Counted from the first letter of the stretch, positions 25,370-35,258 are shown. The stretch: 64,000 nt of DNA from Celeribacter litoreus (GCF_020165855.1 NZ_JAIUFY010000013.1:62001-126000); one strand, 5' to 3'. Made by a program: numbers and translations. Notes: a model not told the origin generated them from the sequence alone.

Positions 25370-25912
25370 ATGAGTCGTATTGATGAAAGTCTGGAATTCA
25401 TCCCGGTCCGGATTGCCGTGCTCACTGTCTCAGATACACGCAGTTTCGAAGATGACCGCTCCGGCGATACGCTCGTCAAAATGATTGAGGAGGCAGGGCA
25501 TTCCGTTGCCGACCGCAAAATCGTGACCGATGATCGCGATCTGATCCGCGACACGTTGCAAGCGTGGATTGATGACGCGGACGTGGATGTCGTGATCTCG
25601 ACGGGCGGAACCGGTCTCACAGGCCGTGATGTGACGGTCGAGGCACATCGTGACGTCTATGAGAAAGAGATCGACGCCTTCGGAACGGTTTTTACCATTG
25701 TATCCATGCAAAAAATTGGAACTTCTGCGGTCCAATCCCGCGCGACGGGTGGTGTTGCGGGCGGAACCTATCTTTTCGCGCTGCCCGGATCGACGGGCGC
25801 GTGCAAAGATGCATGGAACGAGATTTTGAAATTCCAGCTCGATTACCGGCACAAGCCCTGCAATTTCGTCCAGATTTTCCCCCGCCTCGAAGAGCACAAG
25901 CGGCGGAAGTGA
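25370..25912 (+). CDS. moaB: Molybdenum cofactor biosynthesis protein MoaB
   Basis: Molybdopterin-binding MogA/MoaB-fold protein of 180 residues. The binding loop STGGTGLTGRD (about residue 80) and FALPGSTGACKDAWNEIL (about 142) are typical; it probably acts as the molybdopterin adenylyltransferase. GAGGAGGCG precedes ATG 25370. It follows the glycosylase by 10 bases; the shared operon looks incidental. Confidence 0.92.
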   Translation: MSRIDESLEFIPVRIAVLTVSDTRSFEDDRSGDTLVKMIEEAGHSVADRKIVTDDRDLIRDTLQAWIDDADVDVVISTGGTGLTGRDVTVEAHRDVYEKEIDAFGTVFTIVSMQKIGTSAVQSRATGGVAGGTYLFALPGSTGACKDAWNEILKFQLDYRHKPCNFVQIFPRLEEHKRRK

Positions 25913-26081
25913 CAAATTTGCGTGAAAAGACAATTTACCGCGACGGATTCCGGAAAGTCTGCCGTTAAAGTCTATATTCTGATGCACGTCACGCGGCTCT
26001 GCGTCCTGTGACACTGTGTGACGATAAACCCAATCGAGGCCAAAGCCACCCGTGGCGCACCCCCAAGAGGTCAGACCCCGA
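25913..26081. other. Intergenic region before the RND efflux operon
   Basis: 169 bases between moaB and the adaptor gene. It has an AT-richer first half likely to hold the efflux promoter. No terminator hairpin for moaB and no regulator gene adjoin it. Confidence 0.4.
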
Positions 26082-27542
26082 ATGAGATTTCTCCGCCGTT
26101 CCTTAATCGGATTGTTCCTCGTGTGCACGACGCTTGCCCTCCTCGCAGGTGCTGGGCTCAAGATCACGTCGGCGACCAAGGCGCGTATGGCCGCAGAGTC
26201 GATGCCGGCGCAGGCACGCGAACGTCAGTTTGCGGTGAATGTGGTCGAGATCGTGCCGGAAACAGTCACGCCGGTGCTCACGAGCTATGGTCAGTTGCAG
26301 GCGCGTCAGAGCCTTGAGCTCCGCGCACCGGACGCTGGGCGGATCATCGCGCTTAATCCAAATTTCGAGGAAGGTGGCGCCGTTCGCGCGGGGGATGTCA
26401 TTCTCCAGATCGACACGGCTGATGCGGAGGCCGCCGTTCGTGTGGCCGAGGCCGATCTTTTGGAAGCGCAGGCGGATCTTCGGGATGCGGAGCGCGCCTC
26501 TGACATTGCGTCCGATGACTTGGCTCAGGCGCGCGCCCAACTCGCGCTGCGTCAAACCGCGCTGCAACGGCAGGAAAGCCTCGTAGAGCGCGGGTTTGGA
26601 AGTGTGAGCGCTGTCGAAGACGCGCAACTTGCGGAAGCCGCAGCCGCGCAATCGGTGCTCTCAAAGCGTCAGTCGCTCGCGGATCAGGAATCCGCCGTTG
26701 AGAACGCGCGCACTGCCGTGCTTCGCGCGGAGATCAACCTAGATGAGACGCGTCGGACGCTCGAAGACATGACGGTCACGGCGGCTTTTGACGGGGTTTT
26801 GAGCGAGGTCTCGGGCGCGCTGGGCACATTGCTCAGCACGAACGAGCAATTCGCGACCCTGATTGCGCCCGGTGATCTTGAAGCCGCCTTCCGGATTTCC
26901 ACCGAGCAATATGCACGCCTCGTGACGGAAAATGATCGCCTCCCTGAAATGGAAGTTTCCGTGTCCCTGAATGTGGCTGGACTCGACCTCGTGACACGCG
27001 GTGTTGTCGTGCGTGAGAGCGCGGCTGTGGCTGAAGGGCAAAGTGGCCGCACGCTTTATGCAAAGCTCGACAAAGCCTCGGGGTTTAGACCGGGTGACTT
27101 CGTAACGGTGCAGCTCGAAGAGCCGGAATTGCAGCAGGTCGCTCTGGTCCCCGCAACGGCTGTGGCCGGAAACAACACAGTGCTTGCCGTGACGGATCAG
27201 AGCCGCCTCGAAGAGATTGCGGTGCGAGTGCTCAGACGACAAGGTGACGATGTGATCATCGCGGCCCAAGGTGTCTCTGGCCGACAGGTCGTATCCGAGC
27301 GGACGCCGCTCCTCGGTGCGGGCATTCGGGTCAAAGTGAACAATGGACCGGACTCTGCGGCCTCATCGGGGGCGCCGGATGTGGTGACGCTCACAGATGA
27401 ACGCCGTGAACAACTCTTGGCTTTCGTGCGCGGCAATTCGCAAATGGGCGAAGACTCCCGCAATCGCATTATCGAACAATTGAGCGCCGAGCAGGTGCCC
27501 GCCGATCTCGTTGCGCGTCTTGAACAGCGGATGGGCAGTTAA
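26082..27542 (+). CDS. RND efflux periplasmic adaptor subunit
   Basis: Membrane fusion protein of 486 residues that links an RND pump to an outer-membrane channel. An N-terminal hydrophobic segment (SLIGLFLVCTTLALLAGAGL) is followed by the lipoyl half (LELRAPDAGRIIAL), a long alpha-helical hairpin (about 115-230), the second lipoyl half (DMTVTAAFDGVLSEVSGALG) and beta-barrel segments. ATG 26082 is preferred over a GTG 30 bases upstream. The C-terminal 60 residues after GSPDVV-type sequence look like an added helical tail. Two bases ahead of the pump gene. Confidence 0.9.
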   Translation: MRFLRRSLIGLFLVCTTLALLAGAGLKITSATKARMAAESMPAQARERQFAVNVVEIVPETVTPVLTSYGQLQARQSLELRAPDAGRIIALNPNFEEGGAVRAGDVILQIDTADAEAAVRVAEADLLEAQADLRDAERASDIASDDLAQARAQLALRQTALQRQESLVERGFGSVSAVEDAQLAEAAAAQSVLSKRQSLADQESAVENARTAVLRAEINLDETRRTLEDMTVTAAFDGVLSEVSGALGTLLSTNEQFATLIAPGDLEAAFRISTEQYARLVTENDRLPEMEVSVSLNVAGLDLVTRGVVVRESAAVAEGQSGRTLYAKLDKASGFRPGDFVTVQLEEPELQQVALVPATAVAGNNTVLAVTDQSRLEEIAVRVLRRQGDDVIIAAQGVSGRQVVSERTPLLGAGIRVKVNNGPDSAASSGAPDVVTLTDERREQLLAFVRGNSQMGEDSRNRIIEQLSAEQVPADLVARLEQRMGS

Positions 27543-27544
27543 CC

Positions 27545-30500
27545 ATGGCGGCTGGTCTCGAAAAAGCGCGCGGCATTCTCTCCTACTTCACGCGCCATCG
27601 CACGGCAGCCAATCTCGTGCTTGTGCTCATGTTGGCCGCCGGTCTCACGGCCCTGCCTCGGATGCGGGCGCAGTTTTTCCCTGATGTGGTCGTGGATTCC
27701 GTGCGGGTCTCGGTCGCGTGGGATGGCGCGGGCCCGGAGGAAGTTGATAACGCGATTGTTCAGGTGCTCGAGCCGACACTGCTCGCGGTTGAGGGCGTGT
27801 TGGAAAGTAGCGCGACGTCCATCGAAGGGCGCGGGTCCATCACGTTGGAATTTGAGCCGGGCTGGGATATTCAGCGCGCGGCAGATGACGTCAACGCGGC
27901 CATCGACACCGTGACAGAGCTTCCCGACGACGCGGAAGATGCTGTCGTTCAGTGGGGCGGGTGGACAGACTCCGTCACAAGCGTGGCGATTACGGGGCCT
28001 GTCGGCCTCGATCAGTTGGCACGTTTCGCGGATGAACTTGTTGCCCGACTGTTTGCGCAGGGGGTTACACGGACTTCGATCACTGGCGTCGCCGCTGCTG
28101 AAACGATTGTCGAAGTCCCCACTCTGAGCCTTATTGAGCATGATATCTCAATGGCGGACATCGCTGCGGCCATTGCTGCGGAAACAGATACAAACCCGGC
28201 CGGAAACCTCGGTTCGGGGTCGCGTATTCGGACGGGTGTCGAGAAACGGGATGCAGCGGATGTTGCGGGGATCGTGCTCCGCACCAACGACGACGGGTCT
28301 CAACTCACCATCGGTGATATCGCAACACTGCGTGTGAACGGTGTTGATAGGGATGAGGCGTTCTTCGTGCGCGATAACCCTGCCGTCACGGTGCAAGTCG
28401 CGCGCTCTGATCAGGGCGACGCAATCGGCATTCAGGCCACGGTCGAAGAGGTCACTGCGGACATGCAATTGACCCTGCCGGAGGGTGTCACGCTCGATCT
28501 CTTCCGGACGCGCTCAGAGTCGATCAAGGCGCGTCTTGATCTCCTGATCAGCAACGGCTTGATGGGTTTGGGCCTCGTATTGGCGTTGCTCTTTCTTTTC
28601 TTGAATGCTCGGACGGCGATTTGGGTCGCGGCCGGTATCCCCGTCGCGATGTTGTCTGCGATCGCGCTTATGTATGCGGCGGGCATCACGCTCAACATGA
28701 TCTCGCTCTTTGCATTGATCATCACGCTCGGGATCGTGGTGGACGATGCGATTGTGGTCGGGGAACACGCCGATTTCCGTGTCCGGCGCCTTGGCGAGCG
28801 AGCGGTTGAGGCATCGGAGAACGCGGCGAAGCGCATGTTTGCGCCGGTGTTCTCCTCCACTGTGACCACCGTCATCGCCTTTTTCGGCCTGACAGCAATT
28901 TCCGGCCGGTTCGGGGACATGATCGCCGACATTCCGTTCACCGTGATTGTCGTTCTGATCGCCTCGCTCATGGAATGCTTCATCATTCTGCCGAACCACC
29001 TGAGCCATTCGCTCGCGGCGCACAGCCGCACGCATTGGTACGACTGGCCCTCGCGTCAGGTCGACAAAGGGTTCCGCGTCTTCCGCGAGCGCTTGTTCCG
29101 TCCGCTTGTGGCTTTCGCGGTGAAGCTGCGCTATCCGGTCGTCGCAGGTGCGATCCTGCTGCTGTCGTGGCAGGTATCCTTGCTCATCAGCGGTGATGTG
29201 CAGTGGCGCTTCTTCAACTCGCCAGAGCAACCCGTGATTTCCGGAAACTTCGCGATGGCACCGTCTGCTGTGCGGAGTGACACGGTCGCGATGATGCAGG
29301 AATTGCAGCGTGCGACCGAGGCCGTAGCAGACCGGTATGAAGAGGAATACGGCACCAATCCTGTGGCCTATGCCATCGCGCAGATAGGGTCGAACACGGG
29401 TCGTGGCCTCGCCGGAACCAGCACCAAAGAAGACTATCAATTGGGCGGTATCACGATCGAACTGATTGACGCGGATTTGCGCCCCTATTCTTCCTACGCC
29501 TTCGTTGCCGATCTCCAGCAAGAGGTGGTCAATCATCCGCTTGCCGAGACTGTATCCTTCCGCCGGATGCATTTTGGTCCGGGTGGCGACGCGATTGACG
29601 TTGATCTCTACGGCGCCGATTCCGAGACACTCAAAGCCGCAGCAGAAGGCCTGAAAACGCGCCTCGCGCGATATCCGGAGGTATCCGCGCTCGAGGATAA
29701 CCTCTCCTATGACAAAGAAGAACTGATCCTGCAATTGACTCCGCAGGGTGAGGCGCTCGGCTTTTCGATTGAGACCTTGGGCACAGTTCTATCCCACCGC
29801 CTCGGCGGGATCGAGGCCGCTAGTTTCCCGTCGGGCACACGGACGGCGACGATTCAGGTCGAACTTCCTGAGAGCGAACTGACCGCCGATTTCCTCAACC
29901 AAACCCGTATGCGGACGAGCACGGGGGATTACGTCCCGCTGTCCGATATCGTGACGGTTGAGCGTCGGGCCGGCTTCTCAACGGTTCGACGCGAGAACGG
30001 GTTGCGCATCCTCTCCGTGAGCGGCGATCTGAGCGAGGACAATCCAGTGCGGGCCACCGAAATTCAGGCCGAAATCACGGAGGTCATTCTTCCGGAGATT
30101 GATCAGGAATTCGGCGTCACGCACCGGATTTCCGGCCTGTCCGAGCAAGAAAACCGTTTCCTCTCGGATGCAATGTTCGGACTCATGGCGGTTTTGGTCG
30201 GGATTTATCTGACGCTCTCATGGATTTTCTCGAGTTGGACGCGACCCGTTGTCGTTATGTCCGTCATTCCGTTTGGCCTAATTGGTGCCATCCATGGACA
30301 CGCCATCTGGGAGGTTCCGTTGTCGATGTTCTCGGTCGTTGGCCTCATCGGGATGAGCGGGATCATCATCAACGACTCTATTGTGCTCGTCTCGACCGTC
30401 GATGAATACGCGAAAGAGCGCGGATTGATCCCGGCTGTAATCGACGCGGCCACCGACCGTCTGCGGCCCGTCATGCTCACCACGATGACGACTGTGCTTG

Positions 30501-30913
30501 GTCTTGCGCCTCTGCTCTACGAAAGCTCTCGCGACGCGCAGTTTCTAAAGCCGACCGTTATCACGCTGTCCTATGGACTGGGCTTCGGCATGGTGATCGT
30601 TCTCATGCTCGTCCCCGCAATTCTCGCGATGCAACTCGACGTCGGACGGCAGATCGCTGCGTTCCGGCGCGGTATTCGACATCCGAAACGCACCGGAACC
30701 GTCGGTAAAACACTGATCGGCGCGTCTGCATTTTCTGTGGTTTGGTTTGTGCTCACCCTCGGGTCCAGCATCCTGCCGAACTTGATCCCTGCATTGATTG
30801 CGCCCGCGGGCGTCGGTGCCGCGATCGGGGTGTTCCTGCTCGGATTGGCTGTGGTGTTCTTTGCCATCTACGTCGCGGTCGCCTTGCGGCGGACGTCACG
30901 CGCGCAGGCCTAG
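27545..30913 (+). CDS. RND family efflux transporter permease
   Basis: Proton-driven inner-membrane pump of 1122 residues, slightly longer than AcrB. The first membrane helix and the porter entry are typical (AANLVLVLML, FPDVVVDSVRVSVAWDGAGPEEVDN). TM4 carries the paired aspartates in GIVVDDAIVVGE (about residue 400). GMSGIIINDSIVLV marks TM10. Porter sequence is nearer the divergent heavy-metal or unknown-substrate branch than AcrB. No outer-membrane channel gene adjoins it, so it may use a shared TolC. The 3' end overlaps the convergent gene by four bases. Confidence 0.92.
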   Translation: MAAGLEKARGILSYFTRHRTAANLVLVLMLAAGLTALPRMRAQFFPDVVVDSVRVSVAWDGAGPEEVDNAIVQVLEPTLLAVEGVLESSATSIEGRGSITLEFEPGWDIQRAADDVNAAIDTVTELPDDAEDAVVQWGGWTDSVTSVAITGPVGLDQLARFADELVARLFAQGVTRTSITGVAAAETIVEVPTLSLIEHDISMADIAAAIAAETDTNPAGNLGSGSRIRTGVEKRDAADVAGIVLRTNDDGSQLTIGDIATLRVNGVDRDEAFFVRDNPAVTVQVARSDQGDAIGIQATVEEVTADMQLTLPEGVTLDLFRTRSESIKARLDLLISNGLMGLGLVLALLFLFLNARTAIWVAAGIPVAMLSAIALMYAAGITLNMISLFALIITLGIVVDDAIVVGEHADFRVRRLGERAVEASENAAKRMFAPVFSSTVTTVIAFFGLTAISGRFGDMIADIPFTVIVVLIASLMECFIILPNHLSHSLAAHSRTHWYDWPSRQVDKGFRVFRERLFRPLVAFAVKLRYPVVAGAILLLSWQVSLLISGDVQWRFFNSPEQPVISGNFAMAPSAVRSDTVAMMQELQRATEAVADRYEEEYGTNPVAYAIAQIGSNTGRGLAGTSTKEDYQLGGITIELIDADLRPYSSYAFVADLQQEVVNHPLAETVSFRRMHFGPGGDAIDVDLYGADSETLKAAAEGLKTRLARYPEVSALEDNLSYDKEELILQLTPQGEALGFSIETLGTVLSHRLGGIEAASFPSGTRTATIQVELPESELTADFLNQTRMRTSTGDYVPLSDIVTVERRAGFSTVRRENGLRILSVSGDLSEDNPVRATEIQAEITEVILPEIDQEFGVTHRISGLSEQENRFLSDAMFGLMAVLVGIYLTLSWIFSSWTRPVVVMSVIPFGLIGAIHGHAIWEVPLSMFSVVGLIGMSGIIINDSIVLVSTVDEYAKERGLIPAVIDAATDRLRPVMLTTMTTVLGLAPLLYESSRDAQFLKPTVITLSYGLGFGMVIVLMLVPAILAMQLDVGRQIAAFRRGIRHPKRTGTVGKTLIGASAFSVVWFVLTLGSSILPNLIPALIAPAGVGAAIGVFLLGLAVVFFAIYVAVALRRTSRAQA

Positions 30914-31698
30914 CTGCCTTTGCACCCGTTGGCTTGATAGGCCTTCCCGCCACCGACAACCGTGATGGTGAGCGCGGACCGCTCTAGCATGAAGGGTTGT
31001 GCAGACGGGGGAACAAGATCGCTTTCGATCTCCAACGTGCCGCCGGCGCGAGAAAGCATCGCCTGAGAGACCCAAATCGACTTGTCCGGATGTTCGACGA
31101 CGGCAACTTCATCACCTGAAAGCTCGGGAACTTTGAGGGAGGCTGTCAGGCGCATCCCGTCCTGAAGTGGCACGGCATCGCAGGTCGCGTTCTCGATAAG
31201 AGCGGGCTGATCGGCGAGCGCGGCGCGGATTTCCTGAGTGTAGGAGGGCGTCTGCGAGGCGTTGAAATCGGCCCCCAGTTGAACCGACATGGGAACACAG
31301 ACATCGTCACAGACGCCGAATTCCATCACGCCGTTCAGGCGGAAATCGCCTCCGCCGAGGGGGCTGAGTTCGATGGGCAACAGCAGCTCATCCTCATATC
31401 CCAGATACCACATCCCGTTGCTCACATGCAGTTCCGGCGAAGGCCAATGTAGGCGCATGGAGGCAATGTTGTTGGACCCGGTGAGGTCGATCTGCGGCGG
31501 GATGCCGGACTCACCAGGTGCGCGGTAATACGTATGCCAGCCGGGTTCGAGCGAGATTCGGATCGCGGCCATGCGGTTACCATTCTCCATCTGCCAACCT
31601 GTCAAAATCTCGACATGTGCCATGTCCGAGACATCCTGCCCGAGGGCAGGATTGGCGGCGAGAAGGCACGCGGAGAGGAGAGACGCAACTTTGTTCAT
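30910..31698 (-). CDS. Stand-alone DsbD alpha-domain protein, periplasmic
   Basis: Periplasmic protein of 262 residues with a Sec signal peptide (cleavage near ANPALGQ). It matches the N-terminal (alpha) domain of thiol-disulfide interchange protein DsbD, with WHTYYRAPGESGIPP and the redox Cys pair in FGVCDDVCVP (about residue 125). The membrane and C-terminal thioredoxin domains of full DsbD are absent. It probably passes reducing equivalents in the periplasm, with an electron source encoded elsewhere. Convergent with the RND gene, divergent from yqgE. Confidence 0.82.
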   Translation of the reverse strand: MNKVASLLSACLLAANPALGQDVSDMAHVEILTGWQMENGNRMAAIRISLEPGWHTYYRAPGESGIPPQIDLTGSNNIASMRLHWPSPELHVSNGMWYLGYEDELLLPIELSPLGGGDFRLNGVMEFGVCDDVCVPMSVQLGADFNASQTPSYTQEIRAALADQPALIENATCDAVPLQDGMRLTASLKVPELSGDEVAVVEHPDKSIWVSQAMLSRAGGTLEIESDLVPPSAQPFMLERSALTITVVGGGKAYQANGCKGS

Positions 31699-31842
31699 GA
31701 TTCCGATATAGGTGCTCGGGCGCGCCGTAAGAACTCACATTTACAAGAGAGATGCGTGATCGCAGGTTTGTGTTGCGATAACTCCGCGATTTTTCGCGAC
31801 GAAGTCTTGCGCCCCGCGCAGGCTTCGGGTCAGGTGAAGAGT

Positions 31843-32412
31843 ATGGAAACACAGTCCTCTGATCTCACCGGAAAACTTTTGATCGCGATGCCGGGCATCG
31901 GCGATCCACGATTTAGCAATGCTTTGGTCTTCATGTGCGCCCATTCCGAGGATGGTGCCATGGGTTTGATGGTCAACAAAGTTTCGGCTGAAATCGCGGT
32001 GAAAGACGTGTTTGATCAGCTCGAAATTCACCCGACGCCGGGCATTCGTCCGCTGCCTGTTCATTTCGGCGGGCCGGTCGAGGTCGGGCGTGGTTTCGTG
32101 CTGCATTCGACCGAATATGTTGCCGATCACGCCTCCATGCACGTTGCGCCGGAGTTTTCTATGACTGCCTCGCGGGAGATTCTCCGTGATCTCGCAACCG
32201 GCACCGGTCCGCGGGACAGCATCCTGTGCTTGGGCTATGCCGGCTGGGGCCCGGGGCAGCTCGAAGACGAGATTGCGGAAAACGGTTGGCTGAGCTGTGA
32301 CGCAGTGCCGGAAATCGTTTTCGACACCCCCGACGACCTGAAATGGAGTGCGGCTTTGCAGTCACTCGGCGTCAGTCCGGCGCTTTTGTCCGGTGATGCA
32401 GGACACGCGTGA
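31843..32412 (+). CDS. yqgE: YqgE/AlgH family protein
   Basis: Conserved cytosolic protein of 189 residues (UPF0301). Family landmarks are LTGKLLIAMPGIGDPRF at the start, CAHSEDGAMGLMVNK, HFGGPVEVGRGFVLH and CLGYAGWGPGQLEDEI. ATG 31843 is chosen because the family begins just before this block; the frame is open a further 100 codons without similarity. The exact biochemical role is not settled. A terminator follows. Confidence 0.93.
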   Translation: METQSSDLTGKLLIAMPGIGDPRFSNALVFMCAHSEDGAMGLMVNKVSAEIAVKDVFDQLEIHPTPGIRPLPVHFGGPVEVGRGFVLHSTEYVADHASMHVAPEFSMTASREILRDLATGTGPRDSILCLGYAGWGPGQLEDEIAENGWLSCDAVPEIVFDTPDDLKWSAALQSLGVSPALLSGDAGHA

Positions 32413-32464
32413 CGTAGCGTTTGGTCTTGGGTGACTACCACCCCTTGGGTACTCTAAGGAAAAG

Positions 32465-32484
32465 AAGCGGCTCCGGCCGCTTTT
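32465..32484 (+). terminator. Intrinsic terminator after yqgE
   Basis: A 7-bp stem AAGCGGC / GCCGCTT with loop TCCG followed by TT, 53 bases past the yqgE stop. Confidence 0.75.
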
Positions 32485-32502
32485 ACGCAAATTGGTTTGC
32501 GT
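32485..32502 (+). promoter_or_regulatory. Inverted repeat ACGCAAA-TTGG-TTTGCGT before acyl-CoA dehydrogenase
   Basis: A perfect 7-bp inverted repeat with a 4-base spacer, abutting the terminator and ending 4 bases before the GGAGG of the next gene. It could be an operator (its TTTGC/GCAAA arms recall sites of acyl-CoA-responsive regulators in Rhodobacterales) or a leader hairpin. Confidence 0.5.
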
Positions 32503-32517
32503 CTTGGAGGAAACATT

Positions 32518-34227
32518 ATGACCTATCGCGCACCGGTATCGGATTTTCAGTTTATTTTTCAGCATGTCGTCGGGTTTGATGCAGTGCTTGAAAGCGGGAC
32601 ATTTCCCGATCTGGATGCGGAGACGGCCTATGCAATCCTCGAAGAGGCCGGAAAGCTGACAACCGATGCCATCGCGCCGCTGGATCGTGGTGGTGATCTC
32701 AATCCGGCGGTGTTGAAAGACGGAGTTGTCGTCACCTCCCCCGGTTTTGCGCAGGCGATGGAGCAGGTTGCCGAGGGGGGCTGGATCGGAATGCTGGCCT
32801 CCGAGGAGAACGGCGGGATGGGACTGCCTCTGTCCGTGGCGACTGCGGTCAACGAGATGATGTCTGGCGCGTGTCTCTCGCTCTCCTTGCAGCCCTTGAT
32901 GACGCAGGGCCAGATTGAAGCGCTTGAACATCATGCCTCCGATGAGATGAAAGCGCTCTATATTCCCAAGCTGATTTCCGGCGAATGGTGCGGGACAATG
33001 AACCTCACAGAAAGCGGCGCGGGGTCAGATGTCGGTGCGCTCCGGACCAAAGCGGAACGCAATGAGGACGGCACCTACGCCATTACGGGTCAGAAGATTT
33101 TCATCACATGGGGCGACAACGATTTTTGTGAGAACGTGTGCCATCTCGTTCTGGCGCGTCTGCCGGATGGTGTGCCGGGGACGAAGGGTATCTCGCTCTT
33201 TATGGTGCCCAAATTCCTCCCGACCGCCGATGGTGGCGTCGGGGATGCCAACGCGCTCAAAGTCGTGAGCCTCGAGCATAAGCTCGGCATCCACGGCTCG
33301 CCGACCTGTGTCATGGACTATGACGGAGCGACCGGCTGGCTCGTGGGGGAAGAACATCAGGGCATGAAGTGTATGTTCACCATGATGAACAACGCCCGTC
33401 TCGGGGTCGGAGTCCAAGGGGTCGGCATCGCCGAGGCCGCGACGCAAAAGGCGCTCGCCTATGCCGAAGATCGCGTGCAGGGGCGCTCCCCGATCGGTCG
33501 CGAGGGCGCGGGGATCATTGATCATGCCGACGTCCGCCGCATGGTCGCAACGATGAAAGCCGATACGTTTGTCGCGCGTTCGATTGCTCTGGCGTGCGGG
33601 GTCGCGCTCGATCTCGGGCGGAGCAATCCCGACCAACTCGCACGTGGCAATTTCCTCATTCCGGTGGCGAAGGCCTTTTCGACGGATATCGGCCATGAGG
33701 TGGCGCAGACCGGCGTTCAGGTGCATGGCGGAATGGGCTACATCGAAGAAACCGGCGCGGCCCAATATGCCCGCGATGCGCGGATTACCTCGATCTATGA
33801 AGGTACGAACGGTATTCAGGCGATGGACTTTGTCGGTCGTAAGTTGATGGACGACGGCGACGCCGCCTTTGCCCTGCTGGATGAAATCGAGAGCTTCGCA
33901 GAACAGGCGCGTGCGACCCTACCGAACCGCGCCAAAGCGGTCTGGAGTGCGGCAGAAACGCTCCGCGAAGGTGTCGAAGCAATGATCGCACTACCGATGA
34001 ACGACCGGTTCGCGGGCGCGGTTCCGTATTTGCGGGCCTTCGCGCGGGTTCTCGGCGGATACTATCACCTCAAGGCTGCAATGGCTGAGGGTGGCGATGG
34101 CCCGCGATCGCGCCTTGCAGCTTTCTACATCAACCGTATGCTGCCCGAATACGCCGCCCTGTTGACCCAAGCGCGTCTCGGAGCGGCAGATATTTATGCA
34201 ATCTCCCCCGAGGACCTCGCCTTCTAA
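32518..34227 (+). CDS. Acyl-CoA dehydrogenase, DmdC-like branch
   Basis: FAD-dependent dehydrogenase of 569 residues, longer than the 380-residue core family because of an extra C-terminal domain. MNLTESGAGSDVGALR, FITWGDNDF and the catalytic glutamate region SIYEGTNGIQAMDFVGRKL (about residue 425) are present. Long enzymes beginning MTYxAPVxDxxF in roseobacters include DmdC, which oxidises 3-methylmercaptopropionyl-CoA from DMSP; general fatty acyl-CoA use is equally possible. GGAGG lies before ATG 32518. Overlaps the MBL gene by one base. Confidence 0.9.
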   Translation: MTYRAPVSDFQFIFQHVVGFDAVLESGTFPDLDAETAYAILEEAGKLTTDAIAPLDRGGDLNPAVLKDGVVVTSPGFAQAMEQVAEGGWIGMLASEENGGMGLPLSVATAVNEMMSGACLSLSLQPLMTQGQIEALEHHASDEMKALYIPKLISGEWCGTMNLTESGAGSDVGALRTKAERNEDGTYAITGQKIFITWGDNDFCENVCHLVLARLPDGVPGTKGISLFMVPKFLPTADGGVGDANALKVVSLEHKLGIHGSPTCVMDYDGATGWLVGEEHQGMKCMFTMMNNARLGVGVQGVGIAEAATQKALAYAEDRVQGRSPIGREGAGIIDHADVRRMVATMKADTFVARSIALACGVALDLGRSNPDQLARGNFLIPVAKAFSTDIGHEVAQTGVQVHGGMGYIEETGAAQYARDARITSIYEGTNGIQAMDFVGRKLMDDGDAAFALLDEIESFAEQARATLPNRAKAVWSAAETLREGVEAMIALPMNDRFAGAVPYLRAFARVLGGYYHLKAAMAEGGDGPRSRLAAFYINRMLPEYAALLTQARLGAADIYAISPEDLAF

Positions 34228-35255
34228 TGCTTGAACCGATCCGCTCCCCTTTTGATCCACCACAACTGGGGGGCGTGGTCGAGATCACAGAGGGTGTGCT
34301 TTGGTCAAGGATGCCTCTGCTCATCCCTTTGGGGCATGTGAACGTCTATCTCTTCGATGAGGGTGACGGTTGGACCATTGTCGATACGGGTGTTGATACG
34401 GCGGATACCCGCGCGCTTTGGCTGGGTCTGATGAAGGGTCCAATGGGTGGCAAGCCCGTCAAACGCGTGATCGTGACTCATCACCACCTCGACCATATCG
34501 GCCTCGCGGGATGGTTCATGACGGAGCACGGTGCCGAACTCGTCACGACGCGTACCGCCTACCTCATGGCGCGGATGTTGCAGCTCGATGTGCAGGAAAC
34601 CTCGACGTCCGAAATGCGGGCCTTCTGGCGGTCCTGCGGCATGGCGCCGGAGATCTATGCGAAATACGTTGCCGATCGCCCCTTCAATACGGCGGATGAG
34701 GTTTATCCGATCCCGCTCGGTTACACGCGCGTCGAAGATGGCGACCTGGTTGAAATCGGCGGGCGCCATTGGGACGTCAGGACCGGAGGCGGCCACGCGC
34801 CTGAACACGCGACCTTCTGGAGCCGAGATGGCAAGCTGGTGATTGGTGGCGATCAGTTGCTCGGGGGAATTTCACCGAATATCGGCGTCACTCCAACCGA
34901 ACCTGCCGCGAATACCGTCGGGGACTGGATTCAGTCTTGTCGAAAGTTCCAACCTCACGCTGCCAAGCAACTCGTTCTATCCGGACACAAACTGCCGTTT
35001 ACGGGCCTGCCTGCGCGCCTTAAGCACATGATCGAGAACCATGAGAATGCCTTGGAGCGTCTGCTGGAGCATCTGAAAACTCCCGCGACGGCCTGTGACT
35101 GCTTTGAGGTATTGTTTCTACGGACCATCAGGGGCGCCGAATACAATCTCGCAATGATTGAGGCGATGGCGCACTGCCGCTATCTTGAACGGAGAGGCCT
35201 CGTGAAAGGCACGGTCAGAGAGGACGGTGCTATCCTGTGGCAAACGGGAGGATAG
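34227..35255 (+). CDS. MBL-fold metallo-hydrolase
   Basis: Metallo-beta-lactamase-fold hydrolase of 342 residues. The metal motif THHHLDHIG (about residue 87), GGHAPEH (about 190) and GGDQLLGG supply the binuclear site. The C-terminal 90 residues form a winged-helix-like region seen in the LACTB2/RNase-like thioester or nucleic-acid hydrolases. Start overlaps the stop of the acyl-CoA dehydrogenase (TAATG), which suggests a CoA thioester or related metabolite as substrate; this is inference. Confidence 0.88.
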   Translation: MLEPIRSPFDPPQLGGVVEITEGVLWSRMPLLIPLGHVNVYLFDEGDGWTIVDTGVDTADTRALWLGLMKGPMGGKPVKRVIVTHHHLDHIGLAGWFMTEHGAELVTTRTAYLMARMLQLDVQETSTSEMRAFWRSCGMAPEIYAKYVADRPFNTADEVYPIPLGYTRVEDGDLVEIGGRHWDVRTGGGHAPEHATFWSRDGKLVIGGDQLLGGISPNIGVTPTEPAANTVGDWIQSCRKFQPHAAKQLVLSGHKLPFTGLPARLKHMIENHENALERLLEHLKTPATACDCFEVLFLRTIRGAEYNLAMIEAMAHCRYLERRGLVKGTVREDGAILWQTGG

Positions 35256-35258
35256 GAC

